Below are positions 14,355-22,173 of a DNA stretch of 22,799 nucleotides, in pieces. Every line of letters begins with the position of its first letter. Position 1 is the stretch's first letter. The DNA comes from an uncultured Collinsella sp. (lineage in GTDB: Bacteria; Actinomycetota; Coriobacteriia; Coriobacteriales; Coriobacteriaceae): the NCBI GenBank assembly GCA_902489775.1, contig CABUBH010000033.1, positions 1 through 22,799 of the forward strand, in the 5' to 3' direction. Under the pieces are notes generated by a model that was given only the letters and a program-made list of their open reading frames with translations, did no database searches and was not told the DNA's origin. The translations under genes and the position numbers were made by a program.

Positions 14355-15461
14355 CTATGCCTGCTTGCCTGCGTCGGCCGGGAAGGTAATGCCGGCCTGC
14401 TGGCGCACGGCATCCATGATGCGCAGTGAGACGAGCGTGACATCGCGGTAGTGGCCAAGCTCGTGGCGTCCCGCCGGGGTCTCCCAAATCTCTTCCTTAA
14501 CGTTATCGATGCCGCCGATGGCGGTGATAAAGTCTGTGAGTTCGTATTCCATAGTGTTGCTCGATTTGGGCAGGTCGAGCACGCGGCCGTTGTCGCCCTG
14601 TTCGCGCGGTGCCTCGGTCGCTGAGCCGCGTACGACATCGCCGCGATAGTCGATGCGGACGTTGCGGGGCGTGGACAGATGGTCGATCTGGATAGTGCCA
14701 CGCTCGCCTTCGATCTGCGAGGGCAGCAGGTCATTCGTAATTTTGGAGTGCGCGAGCTCGACGGAGATGCGGCCTCCGCCATAGCTGGCGAGGATGGAAC
14801 CGCAGCCGTCGATGGGGCCGTGCGTGAGCTGTCGCGTGGTGGGGTCGAGCAGAGTAGTCATGCTCGTAAGGCCGGAGGGCATGCCGAAAATCTCGACCAT
14901 GGGCTCGACGGCGTAGACGCCAATGTCCATGAGGGAACCCGATGCCATATTGCAGTCGAAGATATTGGTGGCGCGTCCCGCGAGAATCTCGTTGTAGCGC
15001 GAGGAATACTTGCCAAAGCGCAATGAGGCGCGGCGGATGGGGGCGATCTCGCCTAGGGCGTCCTCGATGGCGTGGAAGGCGGGATCGTGGAGGGGACGCA
15101 TGGCCTCGAGGGCCACGACACCTGCTGCCTCGGCAGCGCGGAAGACTTCCAGCGCCTGCGTTTCGGTGGCGCAGAAGGGTTTCTCGACGATGACGTGCTT
15201 GCCACCGGCGATGCAGGCAAGGGCCTGCTCGTAGTGAAGTGCGTTAGGGCTGCCGATATAGACGGCGTCGACGTCGACGGCTGCCGCAAGCTCATCGAGT
15301 GACGTAAAGTTTCGCTCGCCACCGCGCTCGGCGGTAAAGGCAGTACCGCGATTGGCGTCGCGTGAAAGCGTGCCCACAAACGCGGCTTGGTCGTTGGCGT
15401 TGACGACTTGGATAAAGTCGTCGGTGATCATGGATGTGCCGATGGTCGCGATGCGCAGCAT
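14355..15461 (-). CDS. Gfo/Idh/MocA-family oxidoreductase
   Basis: The 368-residue protein has an N-terminal Rossmann fold (MLRIATIGTSMITDDF) and the family motif EKPF (93-96), whose lysine takes part in catalysis. Such enzymes oxidise or reduce sugars and related alcohols with NAD(P). The substrate cannot be read from sequence. ATG 15461 has AGGGGG upstream; the longer frame to 15686 overlaps rnhA and was rejected. It is co-translated with acyP and lies 73 bp downstream of rnhA on the same strand. Confidence 0.92.
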   Translation of the reverse strand: MLRIATIGTSMITDDFIQVVNANDQAAFVGTLSRDANRGTAFTAERGGERNFTSLDELAAAVDVDAVYIGSPNALHYEQALACIAGGKHVIVEKPFCATETQALEVFRAAEAAGVVALEAMRPLHDPAFHAIEDALGEIAPIRRASLRFGKYSSRYNEILAGRATNIFDCNMASGSLMDIGVYAVEPMVEIFGMPSGLTSMTTLLDPTTRQLTHGPIDGCGSILASYGGGRISVELAHSKITNDLLPSQIEGERGTIQIDHLSTPRNVRIDYRGDVVRGSATEAPREQGDNGRVLDLPKSSNTMEYELTDFITAIGGIDNVKEEIWETPAGRHELGHYRDVTLVSLRIMDAVRQQAGITFPADAGKQA

Positions 15462-15534
15462 ACGTCCCCCTTGCGTTGTTTGGTCTACAGGATGAGTGTA
15501 GCGCGTGGGGATATAAAGCTGCGCGAAAACGCTA

Positions 15535-16020
15535 TTACAGGTCGCTCTCGTTAAAGCCGGTGTCGATATCGAGGCTGCTGCCGTCGGCCGCCGTGGTGGC
15601 GAGCTCATCGCAGCGCTCGTTGAGCTCGTGTCCGGCGTGACCCTTAACCCAGATGAACTCCACCTTATGCTTGCTTTTGGCGGCAAGCAGGCGCTCCCAC
15701 AGGTCGCGGTTCTTAACGGGCTGCTTGTTGGCAGTTTTCCACCCGCGCTTTTTCCAGCCGTCGATCCAGTGTTTATTGAAAGCGTTGACGACGTACTGCG
15801 AATCGGAATGGACCTCGACCTCGCAGGGGCGGTTGAGCGCCTCGAGCGCCACGATGACCGCCATGAGTTCCATGCGGTTGTTGGTAGTCTTGGCGTAGCC
15901 GCGTGAAAGCTCGGAGGTGAAGGTCTTGCCGGCGGGGTTGGTGTATTTAAGTACGGCGCCGTAGCCGCCGCGTCCCGGATTTGATCGGGCCGAGCCGTCG
16001 GTGTAGATGATGACCTTCAC
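15535..16020 (-). CDS. rnhA: Ribonuclease HI
   Basis: RNase HI cuts the RNA of RNA-DNA hybrids. The four catalytic acids are present: D8 (YTDGS), E51 (RMEL), D73 (HSDSQ) and D138 (ERCDELA), with H128 in the KGHAGH loop. The basic protrusion WKKRGWKTANKQPVKN is the handle region of the bacterial enzyme. The length of 161 residues is normal. The start is GTG 16020 behind AAAGGAA. A TACAAT -10 sequence for leftward transcription is at 16064-16059. Confidence 0.96.
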   Translation of the reverse strand: MKVIIYTDGSARSNPGRGGYGAVLKYTNPAGKTFTSELSRGYAKTTNNRMELMAVIVALEALNRPCEVEVHSDSQYVVNAFNKHWIDGWKKRGWKTANKQPVKNRDLWERLLAAKSKHKVEFIWVKGHAGHELNERCDELATTAADGSSLDIDTGFNESDL

Positions 16021-16083
16021 ATGGTTCCTTTCGTTGGGTACGTTTCGTGTGAGTGACCATTGTAGCGCCGCGTTCGCCGAGGG

Positions 16084-17022
16084 CTAGCAATCTACCATAT
16101 CTACCCCGTCCTCTGATGGCTGGTTTTCTTGGATGATGCGGTCGAGCTCGTCGAGGTATTGCTGCAACAGGGGAGAGGGCTTGCGTTCATCGTGCATGAT
16201 ATAGCCTACGTGCATCGTCGGGGCATCTGCCAGCGGAATCGATGCCATGCCCCATTGCATTTCGTTTGAGAGCACGCCGGTGGAGAGCGTGTAGCCGTTC
16301 GAGGTGATCAGCAGGTTGGTGAGCGTGCCGCGGTCAGAGACTCGAATGTTGCGATCGCAGGGGATGTAGCTAAACGGCTCCTCGGCGTAATAGAAGGAGT
16401 TTGAGGTTCCCTGCTCAAAGCTGTAGCGCGTATAGGGCGTAAGGTCGGCAAGGGACAGCTGCGGGCGGCGGGCAAGCGGGTGGCGCTCACTTACGAACAC
16501 GTGGACCTTTGCATCAAAGAGGTGATGGAAGCTTGCTCGGGCATCGGTAAAGGCTTTCTGTAGGACACGATTGTTAAAGTCGTCCAGATACAGGATGCCG
16601 ATGTCGCTGCGAAACGCGCGGACGTCATCGATGATCTGCGACGTGGTGGTCTCGCGCATGATGAACTCGAACTTGTCGTCCCGGCAGCGCTCGACGACGT
16701 TGACGAAGGCCTCGACCGAAAAGGCGTAATGCTGGGCCGAGATGGCGAGGCGCGCCTGGGGCGTGCCGCCGTCCTCGTAGCGGGCCTCGAGCATGTCGGC
16801 CTGCTCTACGACCTGGCGCGCATAACCCAAAAGCTCGGTGCCGTCGTTGGTGAGTGCAACACCGCGGCTGGAGCGCGTAAAGATTTCGATATGGAGCTCC
16901 TGTTCCAGGCTTTTGACGGCGTTTGAGATGTTGGACTGAGCGGTATAGAGGCGCTGAGCTGCGGCGTTGATTGAGCCGGACTCTGCCACGGCGATCAGGA
17001 AACGAAGCTGCTGGAGGGTCAT
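16084..17022 (-). CDS. LysR-family transcription regulator next to metY
   Basis: The 312-residue protein begins with a LysR helix-turn-helix (MTLQQLRFLIAVAESGS, then AAAQRLYTAQSNISNAVKSL) and continues with a periplasmic-binding-like effector domain (about 90-300). LysR proteins often control the divergent neighbour, here the metY-type sulfhydrylase, so a sulfur-related inducer is plausible but not shown. ATG 17022 is the start. A perfect palindrome GATAGCTATC lies 17 bp upstream. The rnhA gene is about 60 bp downstream on the same strand. Confidence 0.93.
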   Translation of the reverse strand: MTLQQLRFLIAVAESGSINAAAQRLYTAQSNISNAVKSLEQELHIEIFTRSSRGVALTNDGTELLGYARQVVEQADMLEARYEDGGTPQARLAISAQHYAFSVEAFVNVVERCRDDKFEFIMRETTTSQIIDDVRAFRSDIGILYLDDFNNRVLQKAFTDARASFHHLFDAKVHVFVSERHPLARRPQLSLADLTPYTRYSFEQGTSNSFYYAEEPFSYIPCDRNIRVSDRGTLTNLLITSNGYTLSTGVLSNEMQWGMASIPLADAPTMHVGYIMHDERKPSPLLQQYLDELDRIIQENQPSEDGVDMVDC

Positions 17023-17038
17023 TGGCGCCCGTCCTTTC

Positions 17039-17048
17039 GATAGCTATC
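17039..17048. promoter_or_regulatory. Perfect 10-bp palindrome in the divergent control region
   Basis: GATAGCTATC lies between the LysR start and the metY promoter. Its position suits self-regulation by the LysR protein, but a typical T-N11-A site is not clear. Confidence 0.35.
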
Positions 17049-17083
17049 TAAAAAACCGATAACAGGTTAGCGCTTTTAAGTGA

Positions 17084-17112
17084 TTGACCGAGCGAAACAA
17101 TGCTCGTACTAT
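17084..17112 (+). promoter_or_regulatory. Sigma-A type promoter of the metY transcript
   Basis: TTGACC (17084-17089) and TACTAT (17107-17112) are exactly 17 bp apart. The spacer holds an inverted repeat, CGAGC-N8-GCTCG (17089-17106), which could be an operator. The transcript would carry a leader of about 180 nt with a short ORF. Confidence 0.75.
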
Positions 17113-17181
17113 TCAAAACACACAAAGGCGGTAGGTAATTAAGCCGACCACGGAACCGGGATGTCAAAGGGAGGACCGCAT

Positions 17182-17235
17182 ATGAACTGCTTGCCAAGAC
17201 GAATGCCGGGCTCCTGTTTGCGCCCGTTGGCGTGA
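17182..17235 (+). CDS. 17-residue leader peptide upstream of metY
   Basis: A short frame starts at ATG 17182 with GGGAGGA six bases upstream and ends in TGA at 17233-17235. The peptide, MNCLPRRMPGSCLRPLA, has two cysteine and two methionine codons. It lies in the mRNA leader, 62 bp before metY. Translated leader ORFs with cysteine codons occur upstream of sulfur genes in actinobacteria, where ribosome stalling controls the next gene. The strong ribosome site and position support a real ORF; its role is inference. I see no matching S-box riboswitch. Confidence 0.55.
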   Translation: MNCLPRRMPGSCLRPLA

Positions 17236-17297
17236 TCAGGAGACAGCGACTTACTCTTCTCTTATTTATTTACTTTCGTTCGATCAAGGAGATCATC

Positions 17298-18608
17298 ATG
17301 AGCCAGTTCATCAACAACCCCGAGCACACCTTTGGTTTCGATACCCTGCAGCTTCATGTTGGCCAGGAGAGCGCCGACCCCGCATCCGACTCCCGCGCCG
17401 TGCCTATCTACCAGACCACGAGCTATGTGTTCCGCAACTCCCAGCACGCCGCCGACCGCTTTGGTCTTGCCGACGCCGGTAACATCTACGGCCGTCTGAC
17501 CAACTCCACCCAGGGCGTCTTCGAGGACCGTATCGCCGCACTCGAGGGTGGCGTGGCCGGTCTTGCCGTCGCCTCCGGCGCTGCTGCCATCACCTATACC
17601 CTGCAGGCTCTTGCCCAGGCTGGTGACCACGTGGTGGCTCAGAAGACCATCTACGGTGGTTCCTACAACCTGCTCGAGCATACGCTCTCCCAGTTTGGCG
17701 TCGAGACCACGTTTGTCGATGCTCATAACCTGGAAGAGGTTGAGGGTGCCATCAAGGACAACACCACGGTCATCTATCTCGAGACGCTCGGCAACCCCAA
17801 CTCTGACATCCCCAACATCGACGCCATCTCCGAGATCGCCAAGAAGCACGGTCTGCCGGTTGTCGTCGACAACACTTTCGGCACCCCGTATCTGTTCCGT
17901 CCGCTGGAGCATGGCGCCAACATCGTTGTCCACTCCGCAACCAAGTTCATCGGCGGCCACGGCACCTCGCTGGGCGGTGTGATCGTCGACGGCGGTAACT
18001 TCGATTGGAAGGCGAGCGGAAAGTACGCCCAGATCGCTGAGCCCAACCCCTCCTACCATGGTGTTTCGTTTGCCGAGGCTGCCGGTCCCGCCGCCTTCGC
18101 AACCTATGTCCGCGCCATCCTGCTGCGCGACGAGGGTGCCTGCATCAGCCCGTTCAACGCCTGGGTCCTGCTCCAGGGCACCGAGACCCTGTCGCTGCGC
18201 GTCGACCGCCATGTCGAGAACACCAAGAAGGTCGTTGAGTTCCTGGCTGGTGACAGCCATGTCGCCAAGGTGAACCACCCGAGCCTGCCTGAGCACCCCG
18301 ATCACGAGCTCTATCAGAAGTACTTCCCCAACGGCGGCGCTTCGATCTTCACCTTTGAGATTAAGGGTGGCCAGGAGGCAGCTTGGAAGTTCATCGATCA
18401 TCTGCAGGTGTTCTCGCTGCTCGCCAACGTGGCCGACGTCAAGTCGCTCGTCGTGCACCCGGCTACCACCACGCACTCCCAGCTCTCTGCCGAGGAGCTC
18501 GCCGAGCAGAACATCACGCCCTCCACGATCCGTCTTTCCATCGGTACCGAGAACGCCGAGGACATCATTTGGGATCTGAAGCAGGCCTTCGCCGCGCTGG
18601 ACGAGTAA
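17298..18608 (+). CDS. metY: O-acetylhomoserine sulfhydrylase (MetY type)
   Basis: This 436-residue pyridoxal-phosphate enzyme of the Cys/Met metabolism family joins sulfide or methanethiol to O-acetylhomoserine. The PLP lysine is K216 in HSATKFIGGHGTSLGG. The N-terminal LQLHVGQESADPASDSRAVP and the QKTIYGGSYNLL region favour MetY over cystathionine synthases. The ATG at 17298 has AAGGAG upstream; a frame from 17232 would add 22 unrelated residues and was rejected. It is the only gene of its transcript, bounded by a promoter with leader peptide and a strong terminator, and is divergent from the LysR gene. Confidence 0.95.
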   Translation: MSQFINNPEHTFGFDTLQLHVGQESADPASDSRAVPIYQTTSYVFRNSQHAADRFGLADAGNIYGRLTNSTQGVFEDRIAALEGGVAGLAVASGAAAITYTLQALAQAGDHVVAQKTIYGGSYNLLEHTLSQFGVETTFVDAHNLEEVEGAIKDNTTVIYLETLGNPNSDIPNIDAISEIAKKHGLPVVVDNTFGTPYLFRPLEHGANIVVHSATKFIGGHGTSLGGVIVDGGNFDWKASGKYAQIAEPNPSYHGVSFAEAAGPAAFATYVRAILLRDEGACISPFNAWVLLQGTETLSLRVDRHVENTKKVVEFLAGDSHVAKVNHPSLPEHPDHELYQKYFPNGGASIFTFEIKGGQEAAWKFIDHLQVFSLLANVADVKSLVVHPATTTHSQLSAEELAEQNITPSTIRLSIGTENAEDIIWDLKQAFAALDE

Positions 18609-18668
18609 GGCGACTTGTGCAAGGACCCCTTGCGACTCGATAGGTATAACTGCATAAAATGCCTGCTC

Positions 18669-18709
18669 AAGGCGCCTGTGCAAGCAATGGTTGCGCAGGC
18701 GCCTTTTTT
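18669..18709 (+). terminator. Strong terminator after metY
   Basis: A 15-base stem (18669-18683 with 18691-18705, one mismatch) with a 7-nt loop ends in six T at 18704-18709, about 60 bp after the metY stop. Confidence 0.92.
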
Positions 18710-18920
18710 GCATAGGAAGGGCGCTATTACAGGGTTTTTGGCATGCTTTATGCATTCGAGTTGTGGAAAACTCCTGTTGAGAGGATGTGAGTTTTACGCA
18801 ATTGACGTGCGCCTTTTGAGTAAAACCGCAGGTCGCGATTTGCTCGAGGTACTATGCAGCGCGATCGAATCACACGCAGCTCAAACGCAGCAAAAACGCA
18901 CTACGGAGGTTTCCAGCTAC
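18710..18920 (+). other. Upstream region of the secreted-protein gene
   Basis: There is no gene here. A 7-bp inverted repeat GTTTTAC/GTAAAAC (18791-18797 and 18820-18826) spans a -35-like TTGACG at 18802. A -10-like TACTAT is at 18850-18855, too far from it to form one promoter with confidence. Confidence 0.35.
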
Positions 18921-19697
18921 ATGAGGATCGATTCACGAAAACCGAAAGCCGCTGCCCTTTCCGCCGCTCTGACCGTGGCACTTTTGGCGGGCGCCGGTGC
19001 AACTGATGCCCACGCCGCAACACTGTCCGATACGGTTGGATCTACGCCGTCCGAGACGACGCTGGTACAGCCCGTTGATTATCGCGGCGATGGTTATGGC
19101 TCTATGCAGGAGTGGAACGCCTCGATGGAGGCCAAGCGCGATTCCCTTGAAATGCGCGCTCAGATTATCCTAAACATGTATGGTGACTATGCCACCGATG
19201 ACGAGCGCGCTGTGCTGCAGGGTTGTATCGATGGTGCGGGCAGCCTTTTGACGATGGGGGAGGTCGACGCGAAGTCGACCGAGCTCGATGAGCTGCGCAC
19301 TGCGCTTGAGAATGCCAAGCGCGAAGCGCTCGAGGCCGCTGCCGCCGAGGCGGAGGCTGCCGAGGCCGCCCAGGCTTCGTACTACAACGCCGGTTACACT
19401 CCGTCCTACGCGTCTGCCGCGTCCTACGCGAACGGATCGGGCCTGACGCGCTCTGCGGGTGTCAATAACTACAACGGGCGCCGTGAGACCTATTACAGCA
19501 GCAATGTGCTTTATCACTATCGCACGGGCGAATGGACTCAGGATTCTGAGGGCTTCTGGCGCGATTCCAACGGCTATTACGTTGTTGCCGCGGGCGATAT
19601 GGCCCAGGGCTCGACCTTTACGGGCTCCAAGGGTGATTGCAAGGTCTATGACTCCGGCTGCGCTGCCGGAACCACCGACTACTACACCGGTTGGTAA
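18921..19697 (+). CDS. Secreted protein with coiled coil and aromatic C-terminal domain
   Basis: ATG 18921 follows GGAGG. A Sec signal peptide is clear: basic start MRIDSRKPK, hydrophobic core, cleavage probably after AHA (residue 32). About residues 55-150 are charged and helical, ending in an Ala/Glu coiled coil (ALENAKREALEAAAAEAEAA). A Tyr/Ser/Ala linker leads to a C-terminal domain (about 190-258) with GEWTQDSEGFWRDSNGYYVV and a KVYDSGCAAGTTDYYTGW ending that has two cysteines in the last 25 residues. The end resembles small beta-barrel (3D/RlpA-like) tails of cell-wall proteins, but I cannot be sure. It is likely an envelope protein; there is no catalytic motif that I can name. Confidence 0.8.
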   Translation: MRIDSRKPKAAALSAALTVALLAGAGATDAHAATLSDTVGSTPSETTLVQPVDYRGDGYGSMQEWNASMEAKRDSLEMRAQIILNMYGDYATDDERAVLQGCIDGAGSLLTMGEVDAKSTELDELRTALENAKREALEAAAAEAEAAEAAQASYYNAGYTPSYASAASYANGSGLTRSAGVNNYNGRRETYYSSNVLYHYRTGEWTQDSEGFWRDSNGYYVVAAGDMAQGSTFTGSKGDCKVYDSGCAAGTTDYYTGW

Positions 19698-19727
19698 TCT
19701 GCCATCAGAGCAAAATAGGCACATGAT

Positions 19728-19779
19728 GGGCGGGCGTCTTTACTGAGCTTTTAGGCAACGTAAAGCCGCCCTTTCTTTA
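19728..19779 (+). terminator. Terminator after the secreted-protein gene
   Basis: A two-part stem, GGGCGG plus CTTTAC (19728-19743, 4-nt bulge) with GTAAAG plus CCGCCC (19760-19771), is followed by a T-rich tail. Confidence 0.7.
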
Positions 19780-19803
19780 TGTGCGTTTGAGTTAACAGAG
19801 CCC

Positions 19804-19832
19804 TTACCGTGGCGGTACGCTGGGCGTATGCA
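19804..19832 (+). promoter_or_regulatory. Possible promoter of the small membrane protein
   Basis: TTACCG (19804-19809) and TATGCA (19827-19832) are 17 bp apart and lie 56 bp before the next start. Confidence 0.4.
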
Positions 19833-19888
19833 TGCGGGGCACACTGGTTCATGAGAAATAAGGTCTTTCTCGTGGAGGAAGTGGTCTC

Positions 19889-20095
19889 ATGAACGCTCGA
19901 GATATCGCTATCGCCGCCGTCGCATTGGTACTTGGCTGTCTTGGCCCTACAGCTGCGTTTGTCGCAGGCATGCAGGGCTCGTGCGGGGCTGCTCCTATTG
20001 TGGTCGGCGCGCTGATCGCGGTCACACTGCTGGGAAGCGCCGGTGTTGTCCTTTGTCGCGACGATGAGGACGAGGTTCCGGAGTCGCATCTCTAG
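19889..20095 (+). CDS. Small two-helix membrane protein
   Basis: The 68-residue protein starts at ATG 19889 behind GGAGGAAG. Two hydrophobic segments (about residues 6-27 and 36-55) are separated by a short GMQGSCGA loop. The tail is acidic (CRDDEDEVPESHL) and probably cytoplasmic. It is a single-gene unit between a possible promoter and a strong terminator. I recognise no family. Confidence 0.65.
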   Translation: MNARDIAIAAVALVLGCLGPTAAFVAGMQGSCGAAPIVVGALIAVTLLGSAGVVLCRDDEDEVPESHL

Positions 20096-20132
20096 CTGTT
20101 GCGAAAATGACTGTTGGCCATGGCTGAACATG

Positions 20133-20171
20133 AAAACCGCCACAAGGGGAGTGCCCTTTGCGGCGGTTTTT
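20133..20171. terminator. Two-way terminator between convergent genes
   Basis: AAAACCGCC (20133-20141) pairs with GGCGGTTTT (20162-20170), extended inward with small gaps. A's precede and T's follow it, so it can stop transcription from both sides: the small membrane gene and the ketopantoate-reductase-like gene. Confidence 0.85.
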
Positions 20172-20204
20172 GCTATTGAGACTGTTGGATGCGGTGCGGC
20201 GGCG

Positions 20205-21119
20205 TTACCAGCTTGCCTCGATATCACGGATGCGCCGATAGAGCCATTCGTTCTGCGGCGCCTGGATATCGTGCTTGGCCGCGAGGCGGCGGACGGTGCC
20301 CGCGAACTCCTCGACCTCTGTTTTGCGCTGCGCGACGCGGTCCTGCGCCATCGAGGGCATGCCGGCGGGGTCGAGCCCCTCGATGAGATGCACCATCTGC
20401 GTTAGGCCTGCCTCGGTGAGCTCGATACCCTCGGCGTTGGCGACCGCAAGCGTCTCGCGCATGGCGGAGACAAAACTGCGGAGCTGCTCGGAGCCCTGTT
20501 CCGTGGCACTTCCGTACGTGCCGCCGTAGGCCATGCAAGTCTGGTTGATGCCGTCGTTGAGCATAAGTTTTGCCCACATGCGGTGGGCGATGTCGTCCTC
20601 GACGGTGTGGGCGATGCCGCAGCGCGTGTAGAGCCCGTCGATAGCGGTGACGGTCGCGGGGTCGGTGCCGGCGGTCGCACCAAAGCGGATCTCGCCCGCA
20701 TTGGTAAAGGTGAGCGCGCCGTTGAGAAACACAGCGTCCATGCCTTGGCAGATTCCGAGGACGGTGTGCTCCCAGCCAAAGCGCTCGGCAATCTTTTGCT
20801 CGCTGGTGATGCCGTTGCAAAGGGATGCGATGAGCGTGTCGGGCCCTACGATGCGTTCCATAGTCTTGAGCGCCTGGTCGAGTCCGGTTGTCTTGACCGT
20901 GAGGATGACCAGGTCGACGGGCGTCGCCTCGCTCGCGCGGACGGACTTGAGCGCGCAGGGCTTGCCGTTGACGGTGAGCGCATCACCCGCGTGGCGCTCA
21001 AAGCGCGCGTCGTCCATAACGTATTCGACGGCATCGTTGCCGAGTGCCTGGGCGATCATGCTGCCGTAGAGTAGCCCGACGCCGCCCTTGCCGATGAAGG
21101 CGACCTTGTTGATCTGCAT
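20205..21119 (-). CDS. Ketopantoate reductase-like protein (ApbA/PanE family)
   Basis: Family members reduce ketopantoate to pantoate with NADPH for coenzyme A synthesis, though paralogs may act on other 2-keto acids. The N-terminal nucleotide motif GKGGVG follows MQINKVAFI, and CNGI and RMWAKLMLNDGINQ contain the expected asparagine and catalytic lysine regions. The length of 304 residues is normal. ATG 21119 is chosen because GGGGAGA lies at proper distance; the ATG at 21128 touches that site. No other pantothenate gene is near, so the exact substrate is uncertain. Confidence 0.88.
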   Translation of the reverse strand: MQINKVAFIGKGGVGLLYGSMIAQALGNDAVEYVMDDARFERHAGDALTVNGKPCALKSVRASEATPVDLVILTVKTTGLDQALKTMERIVGPDTLIASLCNGITSEQKIAERFGWEHTVLGICQGMDAVFLNGALTFTNAGEIRFGATAGTDPATVTAIDGLYTRCGIAHTVEDDIAHRMWAKLMLNDGINQTCMAYGGTYGSATEQGSEQLRSFVSAMRETLAVANAEGIELTEAGLTQMVHLIEGLDPAGMPSMAQDRVAQRKTEVEEFAGTVRRLAAKHDIQAPQNEWLYRRIRDIEASW

Positions 21120-21136
21120 GTGAATCATCTCCCCAT

Positions 21137-21163
21137 AAAAAGGCGCCCGCGTAAGGGGCGCCT
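21137..21163 (-). terminator. Terminator for the cyclase-family gene
   Basis: AGGCGCCC (21141-21148) pairs with GGGCGCCT (21156-21163); reading leftward, a run of five T follows (A's at 21137-21141). It lies after the stop of the cyclase-family gene. Confidence 0.8.
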
Positions 21164-21239
21164 GATGGATTGTATGCTGCCGGGGTGATTGATGGGTGCG
21201 CGGAGCGGCTGTTATGAAAAAGAAACGTTTGCCTGGACG

Positions 21240-22010
21240 CTACGCTGCAGGGCAGACCGCAAAGACGCGCGCGGGATATCCGACGCCATCACGCACCTTG
21301 GGGAAGGTGCAGAAGATGACGGCGCCCGTGGCGGGGAGCTCGTCCAGATGGTCCATGACCTCGATCTGATAGCGGTCGACCGAGAGGATATACTGCTCGC
21401 CGGGGTAGGGGTAGGCATCCTCGCGCGTGGTTACGGTCGCAGGGTCGGTGTCTGCCGGCTCGTGGCCGATAGCGCCGATGTTGCGCTCTTCAACGAGCCA
21501 TTTTATGGCGTCGAGATCCCAGCCGGAATAGTGGGGCTGGCCGTCCTCGTCCTTGTTCTCGAGGTCGGTCAGCTTGGACCAATCGGAGCGGAAGGCAACA
21601 AAGGCGTCCTCGGGAATACGGCCGTGCTCGTCCTCCCAGGCTTTAAGGTCCTCGACGGTCAGGATGAAGTCGGGGTTTGCGGCGCACTCCTCGTGCTTGT
21701 CAATCACGCAGAGCGGATGCATAAACTCGATGGGCTCGATCTCGCCAAGAGAACGCCCGTCGACATGAAAGTGGCGCGGCGCGTCGACGTGGGTGCCGTA
21801 CTGCGAAGCGACCGAATACTGAAAGCAGCGCATGGGCGCGAGCATGTCCTCGGGCGTGTCGGGCAGATAATCGAAAAGCTTGGTGGACTCGAACGGCTTA
21901 AAGCCAAACCAGTGCGGGGTATCGCACGAAAGCGTATGGGTGAGGTCGACCCAGCGATAATCGGTGCTTTTGAGCTGGGAGGCGAGGTTCCAAAGGTCGA
22001 GCGCGGGCAT
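21240..22010 (-). CDS. Cyclase-family metal hydrolase (kynurenine formamidase-like)
   Basis: The 256-residue protein belongs to the cyclase family that includes bacterial kynurenine formamidase and related amide or lactone hydrolases. The family motif HxGTHxDxPxH appears as QYGTHVDAPRHFH, with DLTHTLSCDTPHW upstream, GHEPADTD in the later metal and active-site region, and FCTFPK near the end. The first histidine of the motif is replaced by Gln (SQYGTH), a common variant. ATG 22010 has AAAGGAG upstream. No tryptophan-degradation genes are nearby, so the substrate is unknown. Confidence 0.9.
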   Translation of the reverse strand: MPALDLWNLASQLKSTDYRWVDLTHTLSCDTPHWFGFKPFESTKLFDYLPDTPEDMLAPMRCFQYSVASQYGTHVDAPRHFHVDGRSLGEIEPIEFMHPLCVIDKHEECAANPDFILTVEDLKAWEDEHGRIPEDAFVAFRSDWSKLTDLENKDEDGQPHYSGWDLDAIKWLVEERNIGAIGHEPADTDPATVTTREDAYPYPGEQYILSVDRYQIEVMDHLDELPATGAVIFCTFPKVRDGVGYPARVFAVCPAA

Positions 22011-22173
22011 GGTTGGCTCCTTTCATCGGGCTTTTTGCTGATGTTAAAGCGGTGCCGTGACGGCTCGATTTCCGCTGCGTTACGATACGTTCTCAATTGC
22101 GATTCCAAGTTGTTTCGGCGGCGTGACCGTTGTGTTTCGCGTGACCGGGACACCGATGGCGAAGGGAGGGGCC

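Noticed and set aside
17113..17297. S-box (SAM) riboswitch upstream of metY
   Set aside because: The conserved S-box core is not present; only the leader ORF and promoter are supported.
17262..18755. 497-codon minus-strand open frame opposite metY
   Set aside because: Antisense shadow of the PLP enzyme; low-complexity Gly/Val/Asp content and it runs through the metY terminator.
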